Part shown: positions 6,309 to 14,185 of the stretch, in pieces
Layout of the letters: each line of letters opens with the position of its first letter
How positions within the stretch are numbered: position 1 is the first letter of the stretch
Source of the DNA: JBNJGB01 sp051747385
Lineage (GTDB): Bacteria > Myxococcota_A > UBA9042 > PHBI01 > JACKFB01
NCBI GenBank assembly: GCA_051747385.1
Contig: JBNJGB010000061.1
Location: 1 to 19,742 of the forward strand
Direction: 5' to 3'
Length of the DNA stretch: 19,742 nucleotides
The notes under the pieces: generated by a model
What the model saw: the letters and a program-made list of their open reading frames with translations, nothing else
What the model was told of the DNA's origin: nothing
Databases searched by the model: none
Program-made: the position numbers and the translations under genes

Positions 6309-7388
6309 ATGGCGTCGAGGATCCTGCTGATTTCGAGGGTGCTCTCCCCGTTCCAGCTCGAGCTGGTCCAGGCCCTCCGGGACCGCGGCGTCGAGGCGCA
6401 CGTGCTGTTCTCGAACGGCGGCACGGGCACCCGGCCCAAGCACTGGGACATCCAGGTCCCCGAGTGGGCGATCCTCCGCGACGTGGAGTCGAACCCGCTG
6501 GAGATCCGGGGCATCCTGGACGAGCTCCGCCCGGACGCGGTGGTCTACGGCGGCTATCGGGGGCTGCCCGTCCCGCTCACCATCCGGCACTGCAAGCGGC
6601 GCGGCATCGGCCTCGCCTTCTGGCTCGAGCCGCCCTTCCCGACCCTGGGCTGGCGGAACATGCTCCGCGAGGTGCTGATGTCCCGGGTCCTGCGGGAGGC
6701 GGACTACCTCTTCTGCATCGGGCCGTCGTCCATGGAGTTCTTCCAGCGGCTCATCCCCGACGAGGGGCGGCTCCACTGCCTGCCCTACGGCCAGGACCTG
6801 TCCGACAACTTCGGGTTCGAGCGGGACCGCGGCGGGGACACCGTCACGTTCCTGTTCTCGGGCAAGTACCAGCACCGGAACAACATCTGGGAGATGCTGT
6901 CGGCCTGGCGGGACCTCCGAGTGCGGCACGGCGAGCGGGTCCGCTTCCTCCTTTCCGGCTACAGCGGCATGGAGCCCGCCGTGCGGGAGGAGGTCCGGCG
7001 GGATCCGGTGCTGCGCGAGGCGACGACCCACGACGTGGACTTCGACACCTGGTCGGAGCGGCTGCGGCCCTTCAAGACCGCCGACGTCCTGATGATCCCG
7101 GGCATCCACGCCGGCTGGGGCCTCATCGTGCCGGAGGCCATGTCGCTCGGCATGCCGGTCATCGGCAGCGCCGGGATCGGCGCCGTGCGCTTCATGGTGC
7201 GCGACGGGGACAACGGCTTCGTCATCCAGCCGACGTACTGGCACATGGTGCGCGCCATGGAGCGCTTCCTGGAGGAGCCCTCCCTCATCGAACGGATGGG
7301 GGAGGTCGCCCGCCGCGACGCCCGCGTGGCCGACGCCCCCACCGTGGCGGGCAGGATGCTGGATCTCCTGGCGCCGCACCTGGGCTGA
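6309..7388 (+). CDS. Glycosyltransferase family 4 (GT-B)
   Basis: A 359-aa GT-B-fold protein and the last gene of the sugar operon. A perfect AGGAGG ribosome site (6299-6304) overlaps the upstream stop. The N-terminal domain opens with RILLISRVLSPFQLELVQAL, the acceptor-side Rossmann domain. The C-terminal half has FLFSGKYQHRNN (sugar-nucleotide domain entry), then LMIPGIHAGWGLIVPEAM and SLGMPVIGS, the GT4 acidic motif that contacts the donor, and a final DNGF turn. No signal peptide; it probably works at the cytoplasmic membrane face. It may use the CDP-sugar made by its neighbours, which would be notable because most GT4 enzymes use UDP, GDP or ADP donors. That is inference from context. 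Confidence 0.85.
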   Translation: MASRILLISRVLSPFQLELVQALRDRGVEAHVLFSNGGTGTRPKHWDIQVPEWAILRDVESNPLEIRGILDELRPDAVVYGGYRGLPVPLTIRHCKRRGIGLAFWLEPPFPTLGWRNMLREVLMSRVLREADYLFCIGPSSMEFFQRLIPDEGRLHCLPYGQDLSDNFGFERDRGGDTVTFLFSGKYQHRNNIWEMLSAWRDLRVRHGERVRFLLSGYSGMEPAVREEVRRDPVLREATTHDVDFDTWSERLRPFKTADVLMIPGIHAGWGLIVPEAMSLGMPVIGSAGIGAVRFMVRDGDNGFVIQPTYWHMVRAMERFLEEPSLIERMGEVARRDARVADAPTVAGRMLDLLAPHLG

Positions 7389-7475
7389 GGGAGCCCTCCA
7401 GCCGGACCTGCAGAAGGACCGCGGTCCCCGGCGGTCGGAAAGTGAGAAGTGAGTAGGCTTGACCCCACCGTCGCG

Positions 7476-7504
7476 TTCACGGACGGGGCGACCTCTGGTA
7501 GGGT
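7476..7504 (+). promoter_or_regulatory. Candidate extended -10 promoter for leuS
   Basis: TTCACG at 7476-7481, a 17-bp spacer, and TAGGGT at 7499-7504 preceded by TGG, in the gap after the sugar operon. This predicts a start near 7511 and a leader of about 50 nt. The rest of 7389-7563 contains a GGACCGCGGTCC palindrome at 7416-7427 without a T tract. Confidence 0.45.
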
Positions 7505-7518
7505 CCCCTGCCACCCAC

Positions 7519-7545
7519 GCTGGCTGGGCTGCCGGACAGGCCAGC
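7519..7545 (+). other. Leader hairpin upstream of the leuS ribosome site
   Basis: GCTGGC at 7519-7524 pairs perfectly with GCCAGC at 7540-7545 around a 15-nt loop, ending 5 nt before the GGAG ribosome site at 7551. There is no leucine-codon leader peptide and no T-box-like length, so a regulatory role is only a possibility. Confidence 0.25.
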
Positions 7546-7563
7546 ACGACGGAGCGGAGCGCC

Positions 7564-9990
7564 ATGAGCACGGAGCACTATCCCCACGCCGACGTCGAGT
7601 CCAAGTGGCAGCGCTACTGGCTCGAGCACGAGACGTTCCGGGCGGAGGACGTGAGCGACAAGCCGCCGTTCTTCGTCCTGGACATGTTCCCGTATCCCTC
7701 CGGCTCCGGGCTGCACGTGGGGCACCCCGAGGGCTACACGGCCACCGACATCGTGGCCCGCTACAAGCGGATGCGGGGCTACAACGTCCTGCACCCCATG
7801 GGCTGGGACGCCTTCGGCCTGCCCGCCGAGCAGCACGCCGTGGAGACGGGCGTCCACCCCGCGAAGACGACGGCGCGCAACATCGCCACCTTCAAGCGGC
7901 AGATCCAGCGGCTGGGCCTGGGCTACGACTGGAGCCGCGAGATCAACACCACGGATCCGGCGTACTACAAGTGGACGCAGTGGATCTTCCTGAAGCTCTA
8001 CGAGCACGGCCTGGCCTACGAGGACGAGGTCCCCGTGAACTGGTGCCCGGCGCTCGGCACCGTGCTGGCCAACGAGGAGGTGGACGCGGACGGCCTCTCG
8101 GAGCGGGGCAAGCACCCGGTCATCCGGAAGCCCATGCGCCAGTGGCTCCTCCGCATCACGAAGTACGCGGATCGGCTGCTCGAGGACCTCGAGGACCTGG
8201 ACTGGCCCGAGTCCATCAAGGCCATGCAGCGGAACTGGATCGGCCGCTCCGAGGGCGCGGAGGTCGACTTCCCGGTCGACGGCCACGACGAGCGCATCCG
8301 GGTGTTCACGACGCGGCCGGACACCCTGTTCGGCGCCACGTACATGGTCCTCGCGCCCGAGCACGACCTGGTGGAGGCCATCACGACGGCCGATCGGAAG
8401 GACACGGTCGACCGTTACGTGAAGCAGGCCGCCACGAAGAGCGACCTGGACCGCACGGACCTCGCCAAGGAGAAGTCGGGCGTCTTCACCGGGGCCTACG
8501 CCGTGAACCCCGTGAACGACCGGCGGATCCCCATCTGGATCGCCGACTACGTGCTCGGGCACTACGGCACCGGCGCCATCATGGCGGTCCCGGCCCACGA
8601 CGACCGGGACTGGGAGTTCGCGAAGGCCTTCGACCTGGACATCGTGCCGGTCGTCTCCACCCCGGACGGCGCGGAGCCCGACGTCTCCGAGGGCGCGTGG
8701 ACCGGCGACGGCGTGGCCATCCACTCCGGCGAATTCGACGGCCTCGACACCCCGGCGTTCAAGGCGCGCATCACCGCCTGGCTGGAGGAGCACGGCTTCG
8801 GCGAGAAGGCCGTGAACTACCGCCTGCGCGACTGGCTGTTCTCGCGGCAGCGCTACTGGGGCGAGCCGTTCCCCATCCTCCACCTCGAGGACGGCACGAC
8901 GAAGGCGGTCCCGGAGGCGCACCTCCCCGTGACCCTGCCGGACGTGGAGACCTACAAGGCCGCCGGGACGGGAGAGAGCCCCCTCGCCACGGTCGAGGAC
9001 TGGGTCCGCACGACGGACCCGGAGACCGGGCAGCCCGCGCGTCGCGAGACCAACACCATGCCCCAGTGGGCCGGGTCGTGCTGGTACTACCTGCGGTACC
9101 TCGACCCGCACAACGACGAGCGGCTGGTCGACCCGGACAAGGAGAAGTACTGGATGCCCGTGGAGCTGTACGTCGGCGGCGCCGAGCACGCCGTGCTCCA
9201 CCTCCTGTACGCCCGGTTCTGGCACAAGTTCCTGTACGACATCGGGGTCGTCTCGACGCCCGAGCCGTTCGAGCGTCTCGTCAACCAGGGGATGATCCTC
9301 GGAGAGGATGGGCAGAAGATGTCCAAGTCCCGGGGCAACGTCATCAACCCCGACGACATCATCGAGCAGTTCGGCGCCGACGCCATGCGGGTCTACGAGA
9401 TGTTCATGGGGCCCCTCGAGGCCACCAAGCCCTGGTCCACCGAGAACATCTCCGGCGTGTCCCGCTTCCTCGACCGCGTGTGGAAGGTCAGCCGGAAGCC
9501 CCTCGCCGAGGGGGCGGGGGACGGGGCCCTGGAGCGCCTCACGCACAAGACCATCCGGAAGGTCACCGAGGACCTGGAGGAGATGCGCTACAACACCGCC
9601 ATCTCCGCCCTCATGGTGCTCACCAACGAGCTGATGAAGACCCGGGAGGTGCCCCGCGCCGCCCTGGAGGCCCTCGTCGCGCTGCTCCACCCCTTCGCCC
9701 CGCACATCACCGAGGAGATCTGGGTGGAGCGGCTGGGGCGCGAGCCGTCGCTCACGGAGGCCGCCTGGCCCGAGTTCGATCCGGCCCTCTGCGAGGAGGA
9801 GCAGGTCGAGATCGTCGTCCAGGTCAACGGCAAGGTGCGCTCCCGCTTCGAGGTCCCCAAGGACGCCTCCAAGGAGGACCTGGAGGAGCGCGGCCTCGCC
9901 GACGAGCGCGTGCAGAAGTGGACGGAGGGGAAGACGGTCCGGAAGGTGATCGTCGTCCCGGGCCGCCTGGTCAACATCGTCGCCAACTAG
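7564..9990 (+). CDS. leuS: Leucyl-tRNA synthetase
   Basis: An 808-aa class I aminoacyl-tRNA synthetase that charges tRNA-Leu in the cytosol. The ATG at 7564 follows a GGAGCGGAG ribosome site and gives the normal N-terminus (YPHADVESKWQRYW); an upstream in-frame start would add 35 unrelated residues. The HIGH motif appears as HVGH at 51-54 within YPSGSGLHVGHPEGYTATD. The connective editing domain has TTRPDTLFGATYMVLAPEH. GSCWYYLRYLDP and the KMSKS loop at 585-589 (GQKMSKSRGNV) complete the catalytic core. The C-terminus ends with the tRNA-binding VVQVNGKVR and VIVVPGRLVNIV, as in bacterial LeuRS. It is slightly shorter than E. coli LeuS (860 aa). The stop codon directly abuts a large palindromic element. 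Confidence 0.97.
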   Translation: MSTEHYPHADVESKWQRYWLEHETFRAEDVSDKPPFFVLDMFPYPSGSGLHVGHPEGYTATDIVARYKRMRGYNVLHPMGWDAFGLPAEQHAVETGVHPAKTTARNIATFKRQIQRLGLGYDWSREINTTDPAYYKWTQWIFLKLYEHGLAYEDEVPVNWCPALGTVLANEEVDADGLSERGKHPVIRKPMRQWLLRITKYADRLLEDLEDLDWPESIKAMQRNWIGRSEGAEVDFPVDGHDERIRVFTTRPDTLFGATYMVLAPEHDLVEAITTADRKDTVDRYVKQAATKSDLDRTDLAKEKSGVFTGAYAVNPVNDRRIPIWIADYVLGHYGTGAIMAVPAHDDRDWEFAKAFDLDIVPVVSTPDGAEPDVSEGAWTGDGVAIHSGEFDGLDTPAFKARITAWLEEHGFGEKAVNYRLRDWLFSRQRYWGEPFPILHLEDGTTKAVPEAHLPVTLPDVETYKAAGTGESPLATVEDWVRTTDPETGQPARRETNTMPQWAGSCWYYLRYLDPHNDERLVDPDKEKYWMPVELYVGGAEHAVLHLLYARFWHKFLYDIGVVSTPEPFERLVNQGMILGEDGQKMSKSRGNVINPDDIIEQFGADAMRVYEMFMGPLEATKPWSTENISGVSRFLDRVWKVSRKPLAEGAGDGALERLTHKTIRKVTEDLEEMRYNTAISALMVLTNELMKTREVPRAALEALVALLHPFAPHITEEIWVERLGREPSLTEAAWPEFDPALCEEEQVEIVVQVNGKVRSRFEVPKDASKEDLEERGLADERVQKWTEGKTVRKVIVVPGRLVNIVAN

Positions 9991-10152
9991 GAGTTCGTGA
10001 ATGAACCGGCTCCCGTCGCGCTCACCCCCTGCCGACGCGCTCTCCAGCGTCGCTCATCCTCGACGTACCGGCCGGTACGCCTCCGGTTCGCTCCTTGGCG
10101 AGCACGCCGGCAGGAGGCGAATCGCTCGGTCCGCCGTTCCACTCACGAACTC
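9991..10152. repeat. Palindromic repeat element A, 162 bp
   Basis: An imperfect palindrome filling almost all of the leuS-to-10169 gap. The outer 10 bp GAGTTCGTGA (9991-10000) and TCACGAACTC (10143-10152) are perfect complements. The next ~40 bp of each arm (to about 10040 and back to about 10102) match with scattered mismatches and one gap, including CCTGCCG on the left and its complement on the right. The middle is a perfect 16-bp palindrome, CGTACCGGCCGGTACG (10064-10079). The outer arms and this core share exactly the same centre, 10071.5. It contains GCTCCCGTCGCG (10009-10020) and TCGCTCGGTCCGC (10122-10134), both also present in element B. No ORF or T tract is supported inside it. It begins one base after the leuS stop. 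Confidence 0.8.
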
Positions 10153-10168
10153 TTGAGGGGGGTTCCCC

Positions 10169-10711
10169 ATGCACTTCGAGAAGGAAAACCGCGTCTCCCA
10201 TCCCGCCGAGGTCCTGCTCGAGACCATGATCGACCGGATGGAGGCCATCGTGCCCTTCCTCCCCAGCGTCGAGTCCATCGAGACCAAGGAGCGGGAGGAC
10301 CGCGAGGACGGGACGATCCGCATCGTCCGCTACTGGCAGGGGACGTCCGACAGCGCCCCGCCGGCGGTGCGCCCCTTCGTGAGCAGGGAGCAGCTCGGCT
10401 GGACCGACGAGGCCATCTGGTATCCGACCGAGTTCAAGGTGGACTACACGCTGTCGACGAGCATGTCCCACCTGTACGAGTGCGGCGGCACGAACTACTT
10501 CGAGCCCGACCCGGACGACCCCGAGGGCGCGACCCTCGTCCGCGTCACCGGGGACCTCACCGTCTTCCCGAACAAGCTGCCCGGCGTGCCGAAGTTCCTC
10601 GGCAAGAAGCTGGCGCCCCAGATCGAGAAGTTCGTCGTGAACCTCATCACGCCGAACCTCACGGACCTGGGCAAGGGGCTCCAGGGCTACCTGGATGAGC
10701 AGCAGAAGTAG
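10169..10711 (+). CDS. START/SRPBCC-like domain protein
   Basis: A 180-aa soluble protein, ATG at 10169 after a GAGGGGGG ribosome site just beyond the palindromic element. It begins MHFEKENRVSHPAEVLLETM, the usual first strand and helix of SRPBCC (START-like) proteins, which hold hydrophobic ligands in a deep cavity. RIVRYWQGTSD, WTDEAIWYPTEFKVDYTLS and GATLVRVTGDLTVFP look like the alternating beta strands of the helix-grip fold. A long amphipathic C-terminal helix (PQIEKFVVNLITPNLTDLGK) fits the ligand-capping helix. Its ligand is unknown. It slightly overlaps or closely abuts the next membrane protein gene and probably shares a transcript with aroC. Family-level assignment is moderate and no specific function is claimed. 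Confidence 0.7.
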   Translation: MHFEKENRVSHPAEVLLETMIDRMEAIVPFLPSVESIETKEREDREDGTIRIVRYWQGTSDSAPPAVRPFVSREQLGWTDEAIWYPTEFKVDYTLSTSMSHLYECGGTNYFEPDPDDPEGATLVRVTGDLTVFPNKLPGVPKFLGKKLAPQIEKFVVNLITPNLTDLGKGLQGYLDEQQK

Positions 10712-10715
10712 GGAC

Positions 10716-11144
10716 ATGACGCGCGCCGGCCGCCTCGCTCGCCTGGGGGCGGCCCTGGGCGCGGCGGGAGGCCCGGCCGCCGCCTACGGCGCCGCCTGGA
10801 GCGGCACCGGCGACGGCCGCCTCCACGTGGCCCTGTTCGCGACGCTGATCGGCGCCATCCTCGGCGCGCTGACCCTGGGCGTCTTCCTCCAGGGGCGCCC
10901 GGAGGAGGCGCCCGGCCCGGGCTTCGGCGCCCTGTTCGGCGGGGTCGTGGGTCTGGTGGCCGGCGCCTTCACGGCGTTCCCCGCGGGCGGCGTCTTCGGC
11001 GCCGGGGCGGGGGCGGTCGGCGGGGCCGTCGGCGCCCTCGTGTGGGGGTGGCTCCACCCGCTGGGCGGGGCGCTGGCCCCCTGGATCACGGCGATCGCCT
11101 CCATGTGCGCGGGCGGCCTCACCGCCCTCTGGATGGCCTCATGA
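10716..11144 (+). CDS. Small Gly/Ala-rich integral membrane protein
   Basis: A 142-aa hydrophobic protein, ATG at 10716, four bases after the preceding stop; an earlier ATG at 10695 would overlap the previous gene. It contains four or five short, glycine-rich transmembrane segments, for example VALFATLIGAILGALTLGVF, FGALFGGVVGLVAGAFTAF and AGAVGGAVGALVWGWL. A short loop with RPEEAPGPG lies between the second and third. The GxxxG-rich helices suggest tight helix packing or oligomerisation, but no known transporter signature is seen. The stop overlaps the aroC start by 4 bp (ATGA), so it is translationally coupled to aroC, although no link to aromatic synthesis is evident. Function unknown. Confidence 0.65.
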   Translation: MTRAGRLARLGAALGAAGGPAAAYGAAWSGTGDGRLHVALFATLIGAILGALTLGVFLQGRPEEAPGPGFGALFGGVVGLVAGAFTAFPAGGVFGAGAGAVGGAVGALVWGWLHPLGGALAPWITAIASMCAGGLTALWMAS

Positions 11145-12235
11145 GCGGCAACACCTTCGGGCACCTCTTCCGCGTGACCACCTTCGGCGAGAGCCACGGG
11201 CCCGCGCTCGGGGCGGTGGTGGACGGCTGCCCTCCGCGCCTCGCGCTGGGAGAGGACGACCTCCAGCCGGACCTGGACCGTCGGCGTCCCGGGCGGGGGC
11301 GCCTGTCGAGCGCCCGGAAGGAGAAGGACCGCGTGAAGATCCTCTCCGGGGTCTTCGAGGGCCTGACCACGGGGACGCCCATCGCGCTGCTGTTCGAGAA
11401 CAGGGACGCGCGCTCCGGCGCCTACTCGGACATGAAGGACCTGTACCGGCCGAGCCACGCCGACTTCACCTACGACGCGAAGTACGGCCACCGGGCCTGG
11501 CCCGGGGGCGGGCGGGCCTCGGCGCGGGAGACGGCTGCCCGGGTGGCCGCCGGCGCCATCGCGCGAAAGCTCCTCCGGCAAGCGCTCGGTGTCGAGATCG
11601 TCGCCTGGGTGGACCGGGTGCAGGACGCGCAGGCCGACGTGGACCCGGAGGGCGTGACCCGCGCCGACGTGGAGGCCGGGGGCGAGGTCCAGTGCCCCGA
11701 CGTGGACGCCGCGGAGCGCATGACGGCGCTCATCGAGAGGGTCCGCAAGGACGGCGACACCGTCGGCGGCGTCATCGGGTGCGTCGCCCGCGGCGTGCCG
11801 GCGGGCCTGGGCGACCCGGTCTTCGACAAGCTCGAGGCGCGCCTGGCCCACGCCATGATGAGCCTCCCGGCGGCCAAGGGCTTCGAGGTGGGCAGCGGCT
11901 TCGGGGGCGTGGCCCTGCGAGGCACGGAGCACAACGATCCGTTCGCGCCGGGGCAGGGCGGCGGCGTTCAGACGGAGACGAACCGGTCCGGCGGCGTCCA
12001 GGGGGGCATCTCCAACGGCATGTCCGTGGTCCAGCGCGTGGCCTTCAAGCCCGTGGCGACCCACTTCCACGAGCAGCGCACGGTCGATCGGGAGGGCCGG
12101 GCGACGACCTTTCGGGCCCGCGGGCGGCACGATCCCTGCGTGCTGCCCAGGGCCGTCGTCATCGTCGAGGCGATGACGGCGCTCGTGCTGGTGGACGCGT
12201 GGCTCCGACACCGGGGACAGACCGGCCGCGGGTAA
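11141..12235 (+). CDS. aroC: Chorismate synthase
   Basis: A 364-aa enzyme of the shikimate pathway that converts 5-enolpyruvylshikimate-3-phosphate to chorismate using reduced FMN. GESHGPALGAVVDGCPP (16-32) is the first family signature. RRRPGRGRLSSARKEKDRV (47-65), the GGGRASARETAARVAAGAIA block and the C-terminal RHDPCVLPRAVVIVEAM are the other expected signatures, with conserved FMN- and substrate-binding arginines. HNDPF and NRSGGVQGGISNG are also present. The length matches the bacterial enzyme (~360 aa). The ATG at 11141 overlaps the upstream stop; the next gene has its own promoter. No other aro genes are nearby. Confidence 0.97.
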   Translation: MSGNTFGHLFRVTTFGESHGPALGAVVDGCPPRLALGEDDLQPDLDRRRPGRGRLSSARKEKDRVKILSGVFEGLTTGTPIALLFENRDARSGAYSDMKDLYRPSHADFTYDAKYGHRAWPGGGRASARETAARVAAGAIARKLLRQALGVEIVAWVDRVQDAQADVDPEGVTRADVEAGGEVQCPDVDAAERMTALIERVRKDGDTVGGVIGCVARGVPAGLGDPVFDKLEARLAHAMMSLPAAKGFEVGSGFGGVALRGTEHNDPFAPGQGGGVQTETNRSGGVQGGISNGMSVVQRVAFKPVATHFHEQRTVDREGRATTFRARGRHDPCVLPRAVVIVEAMTALVLVDAWLRHRGQTGRG

Positions 12236-12318
12236 CCGGACCGGGGGGGCCTGTTCCGTGACGCCAGGGTCGGGGCGCAGTAGGGATCCGGGCGTGGCCG
12301 GACACCCCAGGGGCGATA

Positions 12319-12348
12319 TTGACCCCGTGGATCCCGGCCGCCTACACT
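12319..12348 (+). promoter_or_regulatory. Sigma-70-like promoter for the Ser/Thr kinase gene
   Basis: TTGACC at 12319-12324 and TACACT at 12343-12348 with an 18-bp spacer. Both hexamers are close to consensus in a very GC-rich gap. The start site would be near 12355, about 30 nt before the ATG at 12385. The rest of 12236-12384 shows no gene or clear terminator. Confidence 0.6.
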
Positions 12349-12384
12349 GCAAGAGACCCCCGAGGGAGCAGCGCGCCGCCGACG

Positions 12385-14097
12385 ATGGAGAAGTTCTGCC
12401 CAACCTGCGGCCGGGTCTACCCGGACGCGCAGATCACCGAGTGCGAGGCGGACGGCGAACGCCTGCTCCTGCTCCAGGGGGAGCCGGACCTCGTCGGCAC
12501 GGTCCTGGAGGGCAAGTACGCCGTCCGCGCCAAGCTGGGCGAGGGCGGCATGGGCACCGTCTACCTCGCGGAGCAGACCTCCATGGGCCGCGAGGTGGCC
12601 GTCAAGGTCCTCCGGCCCCAGTACTCGCGCAACCGGCTGGCCATCAAGCGCTTCCTCCGGGAGGCGCGCGCCGCGAGCAGGCTCGCGCACCCGAACACCA
12701 TCACGGTGTACGACTCCGGGCAGACCGAGGACGGGCAGCTCTACCAGGTCATGGAGAAGCTCACGGGCCGCCCGCTCAGCGACCTCATGGACGAGGTGGG
12801 GGCTCTGGCGCCGGACCGGGCCGTGCGCATCCTGACCCAGATCTGCGACTCCCTGTCCGAGGCCCACGAGCAGGGCATCGTTCACCGGGACCTCAAGCCC
12901 GAGAACATCTTCATCGAGGCGAAGGCGGGCACCCCGGAGTTCGTGAAGGTCCTGGACTTCGGCATCGCCAAGATGTCCGAGGAGAACGTCACCCAGGCCA
13001 CCGCCACGGGGATGATCTGCGGCACGCCCTCTTACATGAGCCCCGAGCAGACCATGGGGCGGGATCTGGACGGGCGCAGCGACCTCTACGCCCTGGGGGT
13101 CCTCCTGTACGAGATGCTCGCGGGCGAGCGCCCCTTCGAGGGCGACACCCCCATGGAGGTGATGCTCAAACACATCAACCAGGAGCCTCCCACGCTCCCG
13201 CAGGACGTGCGCGACGGCGTCAGAGATCGGGTCGACGATCTGCTGGCCTGGATGCTGGCCAAGGACCCCGCCGACCGGCCGGCCGATGGCCAGGAGCTGA
13301 AGGCCGCCCTGCTGGCCGCCCTCGACGAGGAGCAGGACTCCGCCGCGGCGGCGCCGCCGCGATCCCGGAAGCCGTCTCCGCGGCGCCAGGGGGGGCCGGC
13401 CCACGAGAAGACGGGTCTGTCGCCGGCCGTGACGCCGGGCGCCCTCGACGCCTGGACGCCGCCGGCGCCTCGCTGGCAGGTGTGGCTGGCGGTGGCCGCC
13501 TCGGTCGTCCTGCTGGCGGGCGGAGGCGTGGCCTGGTGGCTGCAGGGACGCTCCGGCGAGCCGGAGATCGGCGCGACCGACGCGAAGGTGGCCGAGCAGG
13601 CCGAAACCGTCGAGGCACCGGAGCCGCCGGCCGCTTCGGCGCCCGCCGAAGAGGTGGCCGAGGAGGCCGCCGAGGTGGAGCAGGCGCTGCCCGAGCCGGA
13701 GATCACGACCGCCGGCGTGGAGACCGGCCTCGCTCTGGCGCAGTCCGGGGCGGACGTCGCGCGGTGGAACCGGCCCGCTCCCGCTCTCGTGGAGCTTCGC
13801 GTGGAGAGCCACCCGGACGGGGCTCGCGTCCTGGACGTGGAGGGGGAGGTCCTCGGGACGACGCCGCTGACGCTGGAGCGCAGCGAGGGGGCCGGCCCGC
13901 TGCACGTGACGCTCGAGCGCCCCGGCTATCGGGACGCGACGGCGATGCTCGATCCCGCGGAGTCCCCGACGGCCGAGATCACGCTGAAGCGGATCCGGCG
14001 CCGCCCGGCGAAGCGGCACGTGCCCGCGTCCAGGACGTCGGGTGCCTCGGGTGGCGAGGCCGAGGAGGAGCCCCGGCCGTCCTTCGGGACGTTTTGA
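12385..14097 (+). CDS. Membrane Ser/Thr protein kinase with zinc-finger-like N-terminus and PEGA domain
   Basis: A 570-aa Hanks-type kinase. Residues 1-20 hold CPTCGRVYPDAQITEC (Cys5, Cys8, Cys20), a short zinc-ribbon-like start common on myxobacterial kinases, here with only three cysteines. The kinase domain spans about 45-315: glycine loop GEGGMGTVY (52-60), ATP lysine Lys74 in VAVKV, catalytic HRDLKPEN (167-174), DFG at 191-193, GTPSYMSPEQ (213-222) and DLYALGVLLYEM. All key catalytic residues are present, so it should be active. A Pro/Arg-rich linker, one transmembrane helix (~367-386) and an Ala/Glu-rich stretch follow. A PEGA-like beta domain (~468-535, VESHPDGARV, GTTPLTLE, RPGYRD) is predicted to sit in the periplasm. 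It probably couples envelope signals to cytosolic phosphorylation. The next gene may be co-transcribed. Confidence 0.93.
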   Translation: MEKFCPTCGRVYPDAQITECEADGERLLLLQGEPDLVGTVLEGKYAVRAKLGEGGMGTVYLAEQTSMGREVAVKVLRPQYSRNRLAIKRFLREARAASRLAHPNTITVYDSGQTEDGQLYQVMEKLTGRPLSDLMDEVGALAPDRAVRILTQICDSLSEAHEQGIVHRDLKPENIFIEAKAGTPEFVKVLDFGIAKMSEENVTQATATGMICGTPSYMSPEQTMGRDLDGRSDLYALGVLLYEMLAGERPFEGDTPMEVMLKHINQEPPTLPQDVRDGVRDRVDDLLAWMLAKDPADRPADGQELKAALLAALDEEQDSAAAAPPRSRKPSPRRQGGPAHEKTGLSPAVTPGALDAWTPPAPRWQVWLAVAASVVLLAGGGVAWWLQGRSGEPEIGATDAKVAEQAETVEAPEPPAASAPAEEVAEEAAEVEQALPEPEITTAGVETGLALAQSGADVARWNRPAPALVELRVESHPDGARVLDVEGEVLGTTPLTLERSEGAGPLHVTLERPGYRDATAMLDPAESPTAEITLKRIRRRPAKRHVPASRTSGASGGEAEEEPRPSFGTF

Positions 14098-14185
14098 GCG
14101 GGCCCTCGGGGCGACACCCCGGCCGGCCCTGCGCCGCCCGTCCCGTCGCCCGAACCCTTCCGACACTCCTCCAGGGGACGCGTCC

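Noticed and set aside
7389..7475. GGACCGCGGTCC palindrome (7416-7427) as a terminator for the sugar operon
   Set aside because: Short, without a loop or T tract; it could be a protein site or chance.
9997..10698. Open frame across the palindromic element and the SRPBCC-like gene
   Set aside because: Its translation is arginine-rich and motif-free, and it overlaps the better-supported gene at 10169 in another frame.
14098..14185. Hairpin CGGGG/CCCCG at 14107-14121 as a terminator after the kinase gene
   Set aside because: The stem is only 5 bp and no T tract follows, so an intrinsic terminator is not supported.
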